A stretch of 64,000 nucleotides of DNA, taken from assembly GCF_027579695.1 (NCBI RefSeq), contig NC_083575.1:66873154-66937153 (forward strand), in the 5' to 3' direction. Position numbers and translations under genes: made by a program. Positions 1 to 10,278 of the stretch are shown one piece after another; position 1 is the first letter of the stretch, and every line of letters starts with the position of its first letter. The notes below the pieces were generated by a model that searched no databases, was not told the origin of the DNA, and worked only from the letters and a program-made list of their open reading frames with translations. This DNA is from Neoarius graeffei. Taxonomy: Eukaryota > Chordata > Actinopteri > Siluriformes > Ariidae.

Positions 1-183
1 AACCATGAATCTAATATAGTAATTTTTATGATTAAAATAATTCATATAGGTAGTGGTCTGAGGGAATGACCTTGACGTCCGCAACGTCACAGCAGGAAGT
101 CTATCGGTCTCCTCGCTTTTTCCGCTATACTAAAACAGAGCTGACTGCAACTTTGAGCTTCAATTTTGAGTCAATTTATCGGC

Positions 184-1570
184 ATGCCACGTAGATGTGC
201 TGCTGGCGGGTGCAGCAACACAACAGAAGGTCGATTTACGTTGCATTCATGGCCCAAGAATGTTCAAACTGCAAAGATTTGGACTCGTTTTGCAAGAAAT
301 TCACGGGCACATTGGGCACCTACCAAGTGGTCTCTCCTCTGCTCTGTATATTTTACTGAAGACTTGTATGAGACCTCGAATCCAGGCTTTCGTCTAAACC
401 GGGGAACAGGGGCGCTGCGCCCTCTTACTCTCGGCGTGCGCCCTCTTACCGAAATGCCGATTGAACCCCAAGTCACACTCAGGCCATGCACTTGTATGCT
501 ACTACACAACATGCAATGTTTCTCAAAACGATCGTTTCTCCGTGAAAACATTCCACGTGACAATGTATCTGATCATCAAATACGTTATAATTACTCCAAA
601 AATATTCCAATCATAGTAGATACACCACCAGACGGTGCAAAAACAATCCGAATTAGCGTTTTCCAGACTGAGGCGCCATGTTGTTTGTTCACTTGTCGCG
701 GCTGCTCTCGCGAGATTTGATACAGACAAGGTCAGCTGACTTGTAGAGCGAGATTTCTTGAGACTGAATGACCTTTCACCCACCGGCGCAGGAGCTTTTG
801 AAAGAAGTAGTTCGGGAGTTGTTTTTGTTGACGCTTGGGCATTTAAAGATGTCATCCCGCGGCACGAAACGGAAGAAAGCCAAAGACTGTCCGGGGCAGA
901 AGATGATTACTTCTTTCTTTTTCAATGTTGACAGACAATTTGTTACAATTTCCCTCTCAGATAGCCTCAGAATGTCCCATTGTCGCCTCAATTTTTCAAA
1001 GGCTTTGCGCGGGGGGGGGACGACAACCGGCACCATCCCCCCCGCCATGGTGAGCGCCCTCATACTAAATTTTTCTAGAAAAAAACCTGTAATCTGTTGA
1101 AGAGTGTTGGCTATAAGCCCGTATTGAAAGAGGGTGCAGTAACAACAATTAAATGAAAAGAAACCCACAAGTATTTATTTATTTTTTTAAAAGGAAAGTG
1201 AGTTCAGTTGCACCAGTTCTCCTCGAGTGTGAGCCGAGGGTTGTTGGTAAAACCCAGACTGGAACGGGATGGGACATATCGCTCAGGCAGTGACCTCCCC
1301 GCGGTTGTTGCTAAAACCGGTGACGTCCTGTCCCGGGTTTTAGTAATTGCCTGAGCCAAGCAGTAATGGTGGAGTATTCAGTACGGAGAAAATGGAGAAC
1401 GAGTGGAGCAGCCATCTGATTTCTGTGCTGGATATGCTCGTCTCAGCAGCAATATCTCGCCCTTAGATGGAAGAAGCGAATGAACAGAAAACTGAACAAA
1501 CAACTGAAAGTCAGATTGTTTCAAAACAATCGGCCACAAGATCAGCCTTCAAGAAGCGAGAACACAGACG
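184..1570 (+). pseudogene. THAP-domain protein fragment, interrupted
   Basis: The reading frame starts at the ATG at 184 (MPRRCAAGGCSNTTEG) and has the C2CH layout of a THAP DNA-binding domain: a Cys pair, a conserved Trp region (KIWTRF), then a Cys with the final ligand. That ligand reads CSVYF here but CSAHF in copy B (52456-52788, minus strand), so the zinc-binding His is a Tyr in this copy. The domain is cut at 381 by an insertion and resumes at 1094 with SVGYKPVLKEG. The following part (1200-1570) stays largely open, with one stop near 1350, and ends in a charged segment rich in Glu, Gln and Lys. It is transposon-derived and not functional as it stands. Confidence 0.6.
382..1090. mobile_element. 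709-bp insertion inside THAP transposon copy A
   Basis: Comparison with copy B shows extra sequence exactly here. It is bounded by a candidate 3-bp duplication, AAT (379-381 and 1091-1093), and has weak inverted ends (CCAGGCTTTCGTCTA on the left, ACAGGTTTTTTTCTA on the complement of the right). It contains G/C homopolymer runs near 1011-1045 and no convincing gene. The superfamily is unknown. Confidence 0.5.
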
Positions 1571-2153
1571 GGTAAGCTCCGACTCTCATTTGGATACAAA
1601 ACAAACATTGTTTACCTGCATTTAGATTAATAAATGTAACTTGTATTGTGTGTTTAAGTTACCAATACAAGATTATTTAATTTGCTTCAGAATGTGATTG
1701 TCTCAGTTCATCTAATTATTTAATTAGCCTTTTACATTTTATCAGTGAAAATGCATGCATGTACATGTCTGCTGCATAAGTTATAACACCTATCCTGTTT
1801 TAATGAGAGTCAACCCACAATCAATGAGGTCAAATCAGTCTTAGTTGAGCAAGTCGGTAACGGTATTTCTTACTTTCACCATAAATTTTTATGACTTGTC
1901 TATAGCTGTCAAAGGCCTCAGCCTTAAAACCGGTTCCTGCTGTGACGTCACGCACTCAGGGCTGGCTGGCTCAGCAGGGCAGCTCGAATGCCAACTCTGC
2001 GCTCGATTTTAACTCTCAGATATATACAGTACATCTTTATTCCCATTTATGCAGCATACAAGAGTCAAGGATGGAGATACTATCCACTCAAAATTTATTT
2101 AAAAAGAAATGTTCTGTGTATCACCTTTAAGCTCAAGGACTAATTAGAAGGTA

Positions 2154-3559
2154 CAGTGGTGCTTGAAAGTTTGTGAACCCTTTAGAATTTTCTATATTTC
2201 AAGTCAAGTCAACTTTATTGTCAAAGATGCTATACATGCTCGACATACAGCACAGATGAAATTTTAGTCCTCTGCATAAATATTAATATTATGCATTAAT
2301 ATTATTCTCTGCATAAATATTATTTCTGCATAAATGACCTAAAACAACAACATATTTTCACACAAGTCCTAAAAGTAGATAAAGAGAACCCAGTTAAACA
2401 AATGAGACAAAAATATTATACTTGTTCATTTATTTATTGAATGAAAATAATCCAATATTACACATCTGTGAGTGGCAAAAGTATGTGAACCTTTGCTTTC
2501 AGTATCTGGTGTGACCCCCTTGTGCAGCAATAACTGCAACTAAACGTTTGCGGTAACTGTTGATCAGTCCTGCACACCGGCTTGGAGGAATTTTAGCCCG
2601 TTCCTCCATACAGAACAGCTTCAACTCTGGGATGTTGGTGGGTTTCCTCACATGAACTGCTCGCTTCAGGTCCTTCCACAACATTTCCATTGGATTAAGG
2701 TCACCATTCTTTGGTAGAATAACTTGTGTGCTTCGGGTCGTTGTCTTGCTGCATGACCCACCTTCTTTTAAGATGCAGTTCATGGACAGATTTCCTGACA
2801 TTTTCCTTTAGAATTCACTGGTATAATTCAGAATTCATTGTTCTCCTTGCAACCCTGCCATGCACACCATTGTTGTTCAGTGTTCTCCTGATGGTGGACT
2901 CATGAACATTAGCCAATGTGAGAGAGGCCTTCAGTTGCTTAGAAGTTACCCTGGGGTCCTTTGTGACCTCGCCGACTATTACACGCCTTGCTCTTGGAGT
3001 GATCTTTGTTGGTTGACCACTCCTGGAGAGGGTAATAATGGTCTTGAATTTCCTCCATTTGTACACAATCTGTCTGACTGTGGCTTGGTGGAGTCCAAAC
3101 TCTTTAGAGATGGTTTTGTAACATTTTCCAGCCTGATGAACATCAACAATGCTTTTTCTGAGGTCCTCAGAAATCTCCTTTGTTCGTGCCATGATACACT
3201 TCCACAAACTTGTGTTGTGAAGCTCAGACTTTGATAGATCCCTGTTCTTTAAATAAAACAGGGTGCCCACTCACACCTGATTGTCATCCCATTGACTGAA
3301 AACACCTGACTCTAATTTCACCTTCAAATTAACTGCTCATCCTAGAGGTTCACATACTTTTGCCACTCACAGATATGTAATACCGGATCATTTTCCTCAA
3401 TAAATAAATTACCAAGTATAATGTTTTTGTCTCATTTGTTTAACTGGGTTCTCTTTATCTACTTTTAGGACTTGTGTGAAAATCTGATGATGTTTTAGGT
3501 CATATTTATGCAGAAATATAGAAAATTCTAAAGGGTTCACAAACTTTCAAGCACCACTG
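2154..3559 (-). mobile_element. Tc1-like transposon, family 1 copy 1, internally deleted
   Basis: Both terminal inverted repeats are present (CAGTGGTGCTTGAAAGTTTG at the left, its complement at the right), flanked by TA on both sides (2152-2153 and 3560-3561), the normal Tc1/mariner target. The left TIR has been invaded by about 65 bp starting at 2203 (TCAAGTCAACTTTATTGTC), which looks like a LINE 3' end. The element lies just outside the end of THAP copy A. Related copies are at 7213-7833 and 10279-11336. Confidence 0.85.
2499..3192 (-). pseudogene. Tc1-like transposase remnant with central deletion
   Basis: The minus-strand frame starting near 3192 (MARTKEISEDLRKS) gives the N-terminal helix-turn-helix DNA-binding part of a Tc1 transposase. 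It then jumps from GRVARR straight to TMNSELYQ, so about 110 residues including the first catalytic Asp region are missing compared with the copy at 10282-10969. A second frame (2499-2801) supplies the C-terminal end (NPMEMLWKDLKRAV). The normal motif has an Asn-Pro-Ile-Glu-Asn stretch there, and here the catalytic Glu falls in altered context. It cannot encode a working enzyme. Confidence 0.8.
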
Positions 3560-3561
3560 TA

Positions 3562-4460
3562 AATACAACGACTTCTGCACTGCCCTGTTACAAATCCTGA
3601 AACATTTGCTTTACCGCTGACTCGCCAATTTGAGTAAAATAATCCTTTGGCCAATGCATTTGATATCTCAGGCTCCTGTTTAAATGTACATCCTGTACAA
3701 GCAGTAATCAAAGAGATCCCAGAAAATGTTTTCAAGTGTTTCAACATTCAGGGTGATGCAGGTAAATCAATTTTTTTTTTGCAGAGAATGGAAAGGCTTT
3801 TACTCTGATCACACCACCATGCTCCTTGTTAGCCAGGTGCTAGGCTAAATTAAAATCATAGCTAAATAGGGGAAAGGAGGGTATTCGGCCCTGCTACATT
3901 GAAAATGAAAGGAATGCATCATCAGCATGTCAGACTTTATTACAGATTACTCAGGAGCCAATCAGGATGCATGATAACTGAACTCAGTAAAATGAAATAG
4001 AAATTGAAAATGGGATTCTTCTGCTGGGGGCTTTAGTTCTATTTTTTTTTAATAAAGTTGACTTGTTAGATTAGCTTAGATTAAACTTTATTGATCCCTT
4101 AAGAAGAACTGTTGGAGAACTGCTGCAGAACTGTTGCACTTTGATCATTGGATTTATTTCCAGTTAGTTAATGTGTAACCATATACTTTTTTTTTTTAAA
4201 AAAGTGTGGAGCTTAAAGCCCCCCTTTGCTCCAATTGCAAAAAGCACCTAATCAGTCACCACAAACTTTGCTGCCTTTATTATTAAGAAATTAGAGTCCA
4301 ATCAGCTGCACAGTGGTTCACCAGGCATTAATTCTGCCTCTCGGGGCCAAGGTCCCACAGGGTCATTCAATCCTGTGTTGAGTTTCCCCATGTCTTTCTT
4401 CAATGTTCTCCCCAGGTTTCTTCCCACCTCACCTCAAAAACACACTGGACTGGCTACTCT
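3562..4460. other. No gene seen; old repeat fragments
   Basis: This is AT-rich DNA with no plausible coding frame. A short LINE-tail-like piece (TTTATTGATCCC context, 4060-4110) and a degraded SINE-like piece (4320-4460, ending ACTGGCTACTCT) are recognisable. The second continues at 5626 after the inserted THAP-type element. Confidence 0.5.
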
Positions 4461-4462
4461 AT

Positions 4463-5623
4463 TGCTGGGTTTCAGTCACGTGACGTTTTTTTGCGGTTTT
4501 ACCGGAAGTGAAATAGCTAGCGGTCTAAACGGCTGCCGTAGTGCAAACAACTAGCAATAACTTATCAAGAGTTTGCTCGGAATCTAGAAGCCACTGCTTG
4601 CTTTAGATATATTCAGGAGATTGCTATGTGCAATGGAATCGACCCCTACAGTCTGAGAAAGAAGGATTTGTCATACGATCTCGAAAACTACCCTTCAGTC
4701 GAGTTCCCCGACATCTCGAACTATCTGGTGTTGCAGACATCCTTCTACACCGCACAACAGATGGAAGCATGGAAGAGTATGGAGGCTTACAACTTTTTTT
4801 TTTTAAATATATATGTGGCTGGGTGAAGGACCTCGGTATCAAGTCGCTGCCGAATGAATCCTGTCTTGTTTTTGCTCATGTAAATATGTTTTTTTTAAAG
4901 CTTTTCGTTCACGTCTTTACAACAAAGCGCTGCAAGTTGAAGTGTAAACAAACAACACTTCGCTTGATTCTCACTTGTGTTGGCTCTTATCTCTCAGGTA
5001 AATCATTCACAAAGATCATCAGAAACCCCTTTAAAGGCCTGGATCTTAGTTAAACAAGACGGAGACATGATCACGGCGCATTGTAACCGTATGGCTAGGT
5101 AAGAATTTTGTCACGACCTTCATGCATATGGACTTTGTGAGGAGGAAACAAAGAAACAGCTGGGGACTTTAGCGCTTCGTGACTAAAAAAAAAAAAAAAA
5201 AAAAAAAAAGTACCATAAAATAACGACACACAGCAAGAAAAGTACTTGGAAAACACTAAAGACGTAGCTGAGAGGGGAAATACAAACCTTTCACCAAGAA
5301 GTGATCACTGCAAACTCAAACATGCTTCGACTCGGCTCACTTCGATTTCAGCGAGAGGCTCAAAAGCCACCTTTCTTGACGTCTTTATGAAATCCTGTGT
5401 TCGCTCACCCTTTTTTATTAGTTCACAGGGAACTCTGAAGAAACTTATCAGTTTCACAGTTTGATTGATTCAGACAACCTAAAACAACGCAAGCATAAGG
5501 CATTTTTCATGCAAGCAATGCACCTTCTCCGTAGAAACGCTTTGTCAACTGAGCTTTGGTAGACCACCAGGTAAAGTTCTGAATAACTAATGAGGCAGAT
5601 GTGACGTCACGTGAAACCCAGCA
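4463..5623 (+). mobile_element. AT-target TIR transposon relic (ISL2EU-like)
   Basis: The ends are inverted (TGCTGGGTTTCAGTCACGTG at the left; CACGTGAAACCCAGCA at the right) and flanked by AT on both sides (4461-4462 and 5624-5625). It splits a degraded SINE-like sequence. Inside is a fragment of the second protein typical of fish ISL2EU-type elements. A 23-bp A-run lies near 5186-5208. The ISL2EU assignment rests on recognising the protein fragment and the AT duplication. Confidence 0.6.
4578..5053 (+). pseudogene. N-terminal fragment of transposon ORF2 (YqaJ-type family)
   Basis: One frame reads NGIDPYSLRKKDLSYD...PDISNYLVLQTSFYTAQQ and ends in a stop after a T-run at 4792-4803. The next frame carries on with CGWVKDLGIKSLPNESC, so a T-run slippage or frameshift separates the halves. 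Proteins with this N-terminal motif are widespread in fish genomes and usually continue into a YqaJ-like nuclease domain. That domain is absent here, the remainder of the element being non-coding. The family link is from memory of such proteins. Confidence 0.55.
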
Positions 5624-5663
5624 ATATCGTTCCTGTGTGTGAATGCGCATAGTGCAGTGCAAT

Positions 5664-6000
5664 GGGGCACGGTGGTGTAAGTGGTGAGCACGGTCGCCTC
5701 ACAGCAAGAAGGTTCTGGGTTCAAGCCCAGTGGCCGGCGAGGGCCTCCCCGTGTCTGTATGGGTTTCCTCCGGGTGCTCCGGCTTCCCCCACAGTCCAAA
5801 GACATGTGGTTAGGTTAATATGGACGGCCTTGGGCTGAGGTGCCCTTGAGCGAGGCACCTAACTCCAAACTGCTCCCCGGGTGCTGTTAGCATGGCTGCC
5901 CACTGCTCTGGGTGTGTGTGTGTGTGTGTGTGTGTGTTCACTTCTTCAGATGGGTTAAATGCAGAGAGGAAATTTCACAAGTGTATGATGAATCAAGTTG
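5664..6000 (+). mobile_element. tRNA-headed SINE, tail type B
   Basis: A tRNA-like head with A box (GGTGGTGTAAGTGG) and B box (GGGTTCAAGCC) is followed by the shared GTCCAAAGACATG segment. It then has a tail (TTGAGCGAGGCACCTAACTC, CACTGCTCTGGG, a TG run, TTCAGATGGGTTAAATG) that differs from the common type A copies elsewhere in this window. A TTTC microsatellite follows at 6005-6030. It is not a tRNA gene: the head lacks an acceptor stem pairing. Confidence 0.75.
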
Positions 6001-6030
6001 TGCTTTCTTTCTTTCTTTCTTTCTTTCTCA

Positions 6031-6762
6031 GTGTTTCTGGGACAGGACCTGGATCCTCTGCTTCCCTGACAATTTTGACTGAATGAGAAAAGCACTTTAT
6101 CAGTCCTGACCTTTGGCATCATTATTATTATTAATCTAGAAATATGAATCCAGTTAATCATTGGCCAGACACAATCCACAAAGTGCATCACATATGGCAT
6201 GAAATAATTTGTACCTGGTGTATTATAAGGGATTAATAACTGACCTTGGAGAAAAACACAGAAATGTCTGATTGCAGTCCACTGTTCATCTGCAACATAA
6301 AAAGTTCAGTGTTAAATAAGACTTTTTCACAGTTTACCTCCAAAGCTTATTTACAGCCTCAGTCAAATGTTTAACAATAAGCTTAGCCGTTAACTCAGCA
6401 CTCACCATGCTTTTCTTAGACTTGATCTTCGACATTGCTGACACTCTAGCTTAAAAAATGGTTATTCAGAAAGTGCCAATAGTTTCTGATCACATCGACT
6501 CCTCTACATTTTAAGCAAAAACATCACCGCTATCCCTCCGCCATTCAGTAAAAAGTCGTTCAAACCGCAATTAAATAAACTGCTATCTTCTATCCCATCC
6601 AAAATAAACATTATCACAGCCCCACACACATTCAACTTCTTCACAGATCCGCGCCAACGCCATAAACACGATACACGTTTCTTCTGTTGTTTTTGTCCAC
6701 TAGGCTGAAAATCTGAAGGTCGCCCCCTGGTGTTACATACACAATACTACAAATCACTGAAG
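6031..6762. other. No gene seen
   Basis: This is AT-rich sequence without a coding frame, TIRs or tandem arrays that I can support. Confidence 0.5.
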
Positions 6763-7080
6763 AAGAAACCTTTATTTGTCACATGCACACTTCAAGCACA
6801 GTGAAATTCATCCTCTGCATTTAACCCATCTGAAGCAGTGAACACACACACACACACCCAGAGCAGTGGGCAGCCACACTACAGCGCCCGGGGAGCAGTC
6901 AGGGGTCAGGTACCTTGCTCGAGGGCACTTCAGCCCAAGGCCGCCCCACGTTAACCTAACTGCATGTCTTTGGACTGTGGGGGAAACCGGAGCACCCGGA
7001 GGAAACCCACGCAGACATGGGGAGAACGTGCAAACTCCACACAGAAAGGCCAGCTCGAACCCAGAACCTTCTTGCTGTGA
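6763..7080 (-). mobile_element. tRNA-headed SINE, tail type B, reverse copy
   Basis: Read on the minus strand, it begins with CTCACAGCAAGAAGG and ends with TTAAATGCAGAGGATG and TGACAAATAAAGG. It is the reverse-oriented partner of 5664-6000. The tRNA-like head is cut: the first 40 or so bases are replaced by an unrelated repeat starting near 7081. An AC run lies at 6843-6857. Confidence 0.7.
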
Positions 7081-7213
7081 GATGTCTGTGAAGATTCTCA
7101 GTCATCCAGGTCATAGTAAACTGTGGGTGGTAAAAGAGAGCAACTGGACTTGCTTGAAGATTCTTGAAGACGTTTCACCTCTCATCCGAAAGGCTTCTTC
7201 AGTTCTGTCTGAC
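7081..7213. repeat. Dispersed repeat fragment, also at 8175-8269
   Basis: About 95 bases (7119-7213, containing CTTGAAGACGTTTCACCTCT) recur at 8175-8269 in the same orientation and, by eye, without difference. Both copies abut the CAGCAAGA region of a SINE head. The source family was not identified. Confidence 0.6.
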
Positions 7214-7833
7214 TTTTTGGTTTAAATGAGAAGCGTTATGTTTGGAGAAAGGAAAACGCTGCATTCCAGCATAAGAACCTTATCTCATCTGTAAAACATG
7301 GTGGTGGTCGTATCATGGTTTGGGCCTGTTTTGCTGCATCTGGGCCAGGACAGCTTGCCATCATTGATGGAACAATGAATTCTGAATTATACCAGCGAAT
7401 TCTAAAGGAAAATGTCAGGACCTTAATCCAATCAAAATGTCATGGAAGGATCTGAAGCGAGCAGTTCATATGAGGAAACCCACCAACATCCCCGAGTTGC
7501 AGTTGTTCTGTATGGAGGAACGGGCTAAAATTCCTCCAAGCCGGTGTGCAGGACTGATCAACAGTTACCGGAAACGTTTAGTTGTAGTTATTGCTGCACA
7601 AAGGGGTCACACCACATACTGAAAGCAAAGGTTCACATACTTTTGTCACTCACAGATATGTAATATTGGATCATTTTCCTCAATAAATAGATGACCAAGT
7701 ATAATATTTTTGTTTTGTTTGTTTAACTGGATTCTCTTTTTCAATTTTTAGGACTTGTGTGAAAATCTGATGTTTTAGGTCATATTTATGCAGAAAATTC
7801 TAAAGGGTTCACAAACTTTCAAGCACCACTGTA
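7214..7833 (+). mobile_element. Tc1-like transposon, family 1 copy 2, 5' truncated
   Basis: The sequence enters abruptly in the transposase coding region (TTTTTGGTTTAAATGAG) and ends with the family TIR (CAAGCACCACTGTA). The transposase pieces are KRYVW...HGGGRIMVWACFA and a C-terminal stretch of 61 residues (7437-7622). About 50 bases between AATGTCAGGA and CCTTAATCC are missing relative to a full-length reading. It is a dead fragment. Confidence 0.8.
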
Positions 7834-8127
7834 TGTAAAAGACCATCATTGGGTGTAATTATTCTTTAATATCATTAGCATAGATTGGAAATAATTAAAT
7901 GACTAAACATATCCTGGAACTGATAAATAGGGGAACAACAAAAGTTCAGAAATTAGAGTACATATTTTATTGAGTTCTATAGAATATTTGAGATTTTTTT
8001 TGGGGGGAAACAAAATTAAAAGCAGTTCTTCAATTTGTTCTTTCACTCTATAATGTATGTATTCAGGTATATTTCTGACTCATTAGAATAGATAACCTAC
8101 AGTATATTAGATCTAATGCTTACAGTG
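7834..8127. other. No gene seen
   Basis: AT-rich unique-looking sequence with no supported feature. Confidence 0.5.
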
Positions 8128-8269
8128 GGCGGCACGGTGGTGTAGCGGTTAGCACGGTCACCTCACAGCAAGAAAACTGTGGGTGGTAAAAGAGAGCAAC
8201 TGGACTTGCTTGAAGATTCTTGAAGACGTTTCACCTCTCATCCGAAAGGCTTCTTCAGTTCTGTCTGAC
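8128..8269 (+). repeat. SINE head fragment fused to dispersed repeat
   Basis: The tRNA-like SINE head (GGCGGCACGGTGGTGTAGCG) is intact up to CTCACAGCAAGAAA. From 8175 it continues directly with the 95-base repeat also found at 7119-7213. The B box and body of the SINE are missing. Confidence 0.65.
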
Positions 8270-8545
8270 TATCCTCTCATGGATGAAAAGCTCATCTAAG
8301 GTGGAACGGCCATCACTGAACAGAGGTGGTGACACCATTTATCAGCCACCTACAATGCTGTCCTTGGCACACTTCCCAGACAACTGAATGCACACCAAAA
8401 CCCAGCTGTTTTCAGTGACTCACAGGAGGACAGAGAGAATCAGCATTCCATTGATCACCTTAACAGGCAATCCATTGATCACCCTAACGACTCTCGAGGC
8501 TGTTCACACCCAGCCACCAGTGACCCACACCAACAGGATGACTCA

Positions 8546-9245
8546 GGCTACGTTTACATTAGACCGTATCTGTCTCGTTTTCTTCGCGGATGCACTGTCC
8601 GTTTACATTAAACCGCCTGGAAACGCCGGGAAAGGGGAATACGCCAGCGTCCACGTATTCAATCCAGATCGTGTCAGCTCCGATGCTGTGTAAACATTCA
8701 GAATACGCGGATCCGCTGTGCTGAGCTCTAGCTGGCGTCTCATTGGACAACGTCACCGTGACATCCACCTTCCTGATTCGCTGGCGTTGGTCATGTGACG
8801 CGACTGCTGAAAAACGGCGCGGACTTCCGCCTTGTATCACCTTTCATTAAAGAGTATAAAAGTATGAAAATACTGCAAATACTGATGCAAATACTGCCCA
8901 TTGTGTAGTTATGATTGTCTTTAGGCTTGCCATCCTTCCACTTGCAAGTGGTAAGTGATATGCACTGGGATCACACACACAGTGGCTCAGTCCCGAATCA
9001 CAGTTTGTTCACTTCACTCGCGTGCTCTGTGAGCTGCGCAGGGCCGGAGTGCACACCCTCCAGAGGGCACTCGCTGTTCAGGGTGGAGTGATTTGGAGCG
9101 CAGGATGCCTGCGGAGCCGAGCGTATCCGTGTATTGGTATTGCTGTGTGCACGCAAATCGTGTATTGGTGTTGCTGTGTGCACACTAATCGTTTTAAAAA
9201 CGTTAATCTGATGATCCGCTGATATGGTCTAATGTAAACATGGGC
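8546..9245. mobile_element. 700-bp TIR element with TCA duplication
   Basis: The ends are inverted (GGCTACGTTTACATTAGACC at the left; GGTCTAATGTAAACATGGGC at the right) and flanked by TCA (8543-8545 and 9246-9248). A 3-bp TNA duplication fits Harbinger-like elements, but no transposase is present. The inner sequence is relatively CpG-rich with two GTGTATTGGT repeats near 9130-9170. It is non-autonomous. Confidence 0.7.
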
Positions 9246-9294
9246 TCAATGACACCTCATCCATGAAAGGATAAATACCTGATACTCCCTATTA

Positions 9295-10275
9295 GGCTAC
9301 ATCCACACGACAACGGCAACGAGATTTTTTAAAAAATAATAAGGCGTCCACATGGGCAATGGATCAGTAAAATATCAGGTACATATGGCAATGCAACGCT
9401 TGCTGAAAACGATGCAATACACATGCCACACCTCTAGGTGCGCTGTAAGATGGTCCCATCGGAGACACCACAACAATAGAAGAAGTAAGGACGCATGCGC
9501 ATAAACTATTATGCACGAGACTTCATATTAGCCACACAGTCAGAAAAATCTGTTCGTAAAATTACGTTATAATGACCAAATACAATGAAAAGTATTTTTC
9601 CAGTCTCACCTGTGAAAGGTAATCCCATGTGATCTCGTTTGGACGGCAAACCTGTTGGTACAGTTAAATGCAGCACATGAATGAGGCATCTTTATTCTCC
9701 ACTTTGACCCATCCAATATGGCGGCGAGGATGACGTATGATTCTACGCGGAAGGCGGCTTCTTTAATGGTCCGGAATAAATTGAATGCTACACGTTGATG
9801 GATTAATTTGTTCTTCTACGCCCTTTTTGAGGAATGTATTGTAGGACTTAAACCAACATCTGAAGAGGTGAGATCGCTCCTTTTTTTCCCTATTTTTGCT
9901 GGCGGGATTGACTCTCACTCTCTCTCTCTCTCTCTCTCACTTTGCACCATTACACAATAAATATTCACAGTGAAAATATTTTGTAAGCGCGTTTCATGAA
10001 CCAAGTTATAGGATTTGTTGACAACTCGCATCGAGTTCATTACACTTCTACCCGGCGTGAAGCACATGTGGTTGTGACGTCATCGTAAACAAATCCATTC
10101 TACTCATCCAGACGACTTCGCAATGGCGCCATTGCCAGATCTTTCCACTCTGGAACCCGTTCTCAAAAGATTTCGTTTTGGGGCACCCAAAACGCCGGTG
10201 CCGTGTGGACGCCAGGCCTAAACGATAAACAATTTTATCAGATTCACCTGAATCCGTTGCCGTGTGGACAGGGCC
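9295..10275. mobile_element. Harbinger-like MITE, copy A
   Basis: The termini are GGCTACATCCACACGACAAC and its complement-like right end GTTGCCGTGTGGACAGGGCC, related to the element at 8546-9245. It is closely similar to 11519-12701 but has a single copy of the internal 200-bp unit. The flanking trinucleotides differ (TTA at the left, TCA at the right), so either the flank mutated or the left side was rearranged. The right end abuts a truncated Tc1 element. It contains a CT run near 9919-9940 and no gene. Confidence 0.7.
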
Positions 10276-10278
10276 TCA

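Larger units (their letters stand above)
1..2132 (+). mobile_element. THAP-domain DNA transposon relic, copy A (P-like?)
   Basis: This stretch matches, in opposite orientation, the segment from about 53030 back to 50800 inside mtg1 intron 1. Shared parts include the 5' flank, a THAP-type exon, a second exon with a Glu/Lys-rich tail ending near 1570 before a GTAAG donor, and the 3' end near 2130 (CTTTAAG). The left end runs off the window. A THAP exon followed by a coiled-coil-like exon is what P-type transposons encode, but no transposase core is visible and terminal repeats were not established, so the superfamily is inference. Copy A carries a separate insertion at 382-1090. Confidence 0.55.

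Noticed and set aside
166-720. 184-codon open frame at the left edge
   Set aside because: Only residues from 184 to about 376 match the THAP domain of copy B. The rest is read through an inserted element.
5680-5740. tRNA-like A and B boxes in SINE copies (also 8128, 20676, 44380, 48220, 63270 and others)
   Set aside because: They lack a pairing acceptor stem and sit in repeated elements with target duplications, so they are SINE heads and not tRNA genes.
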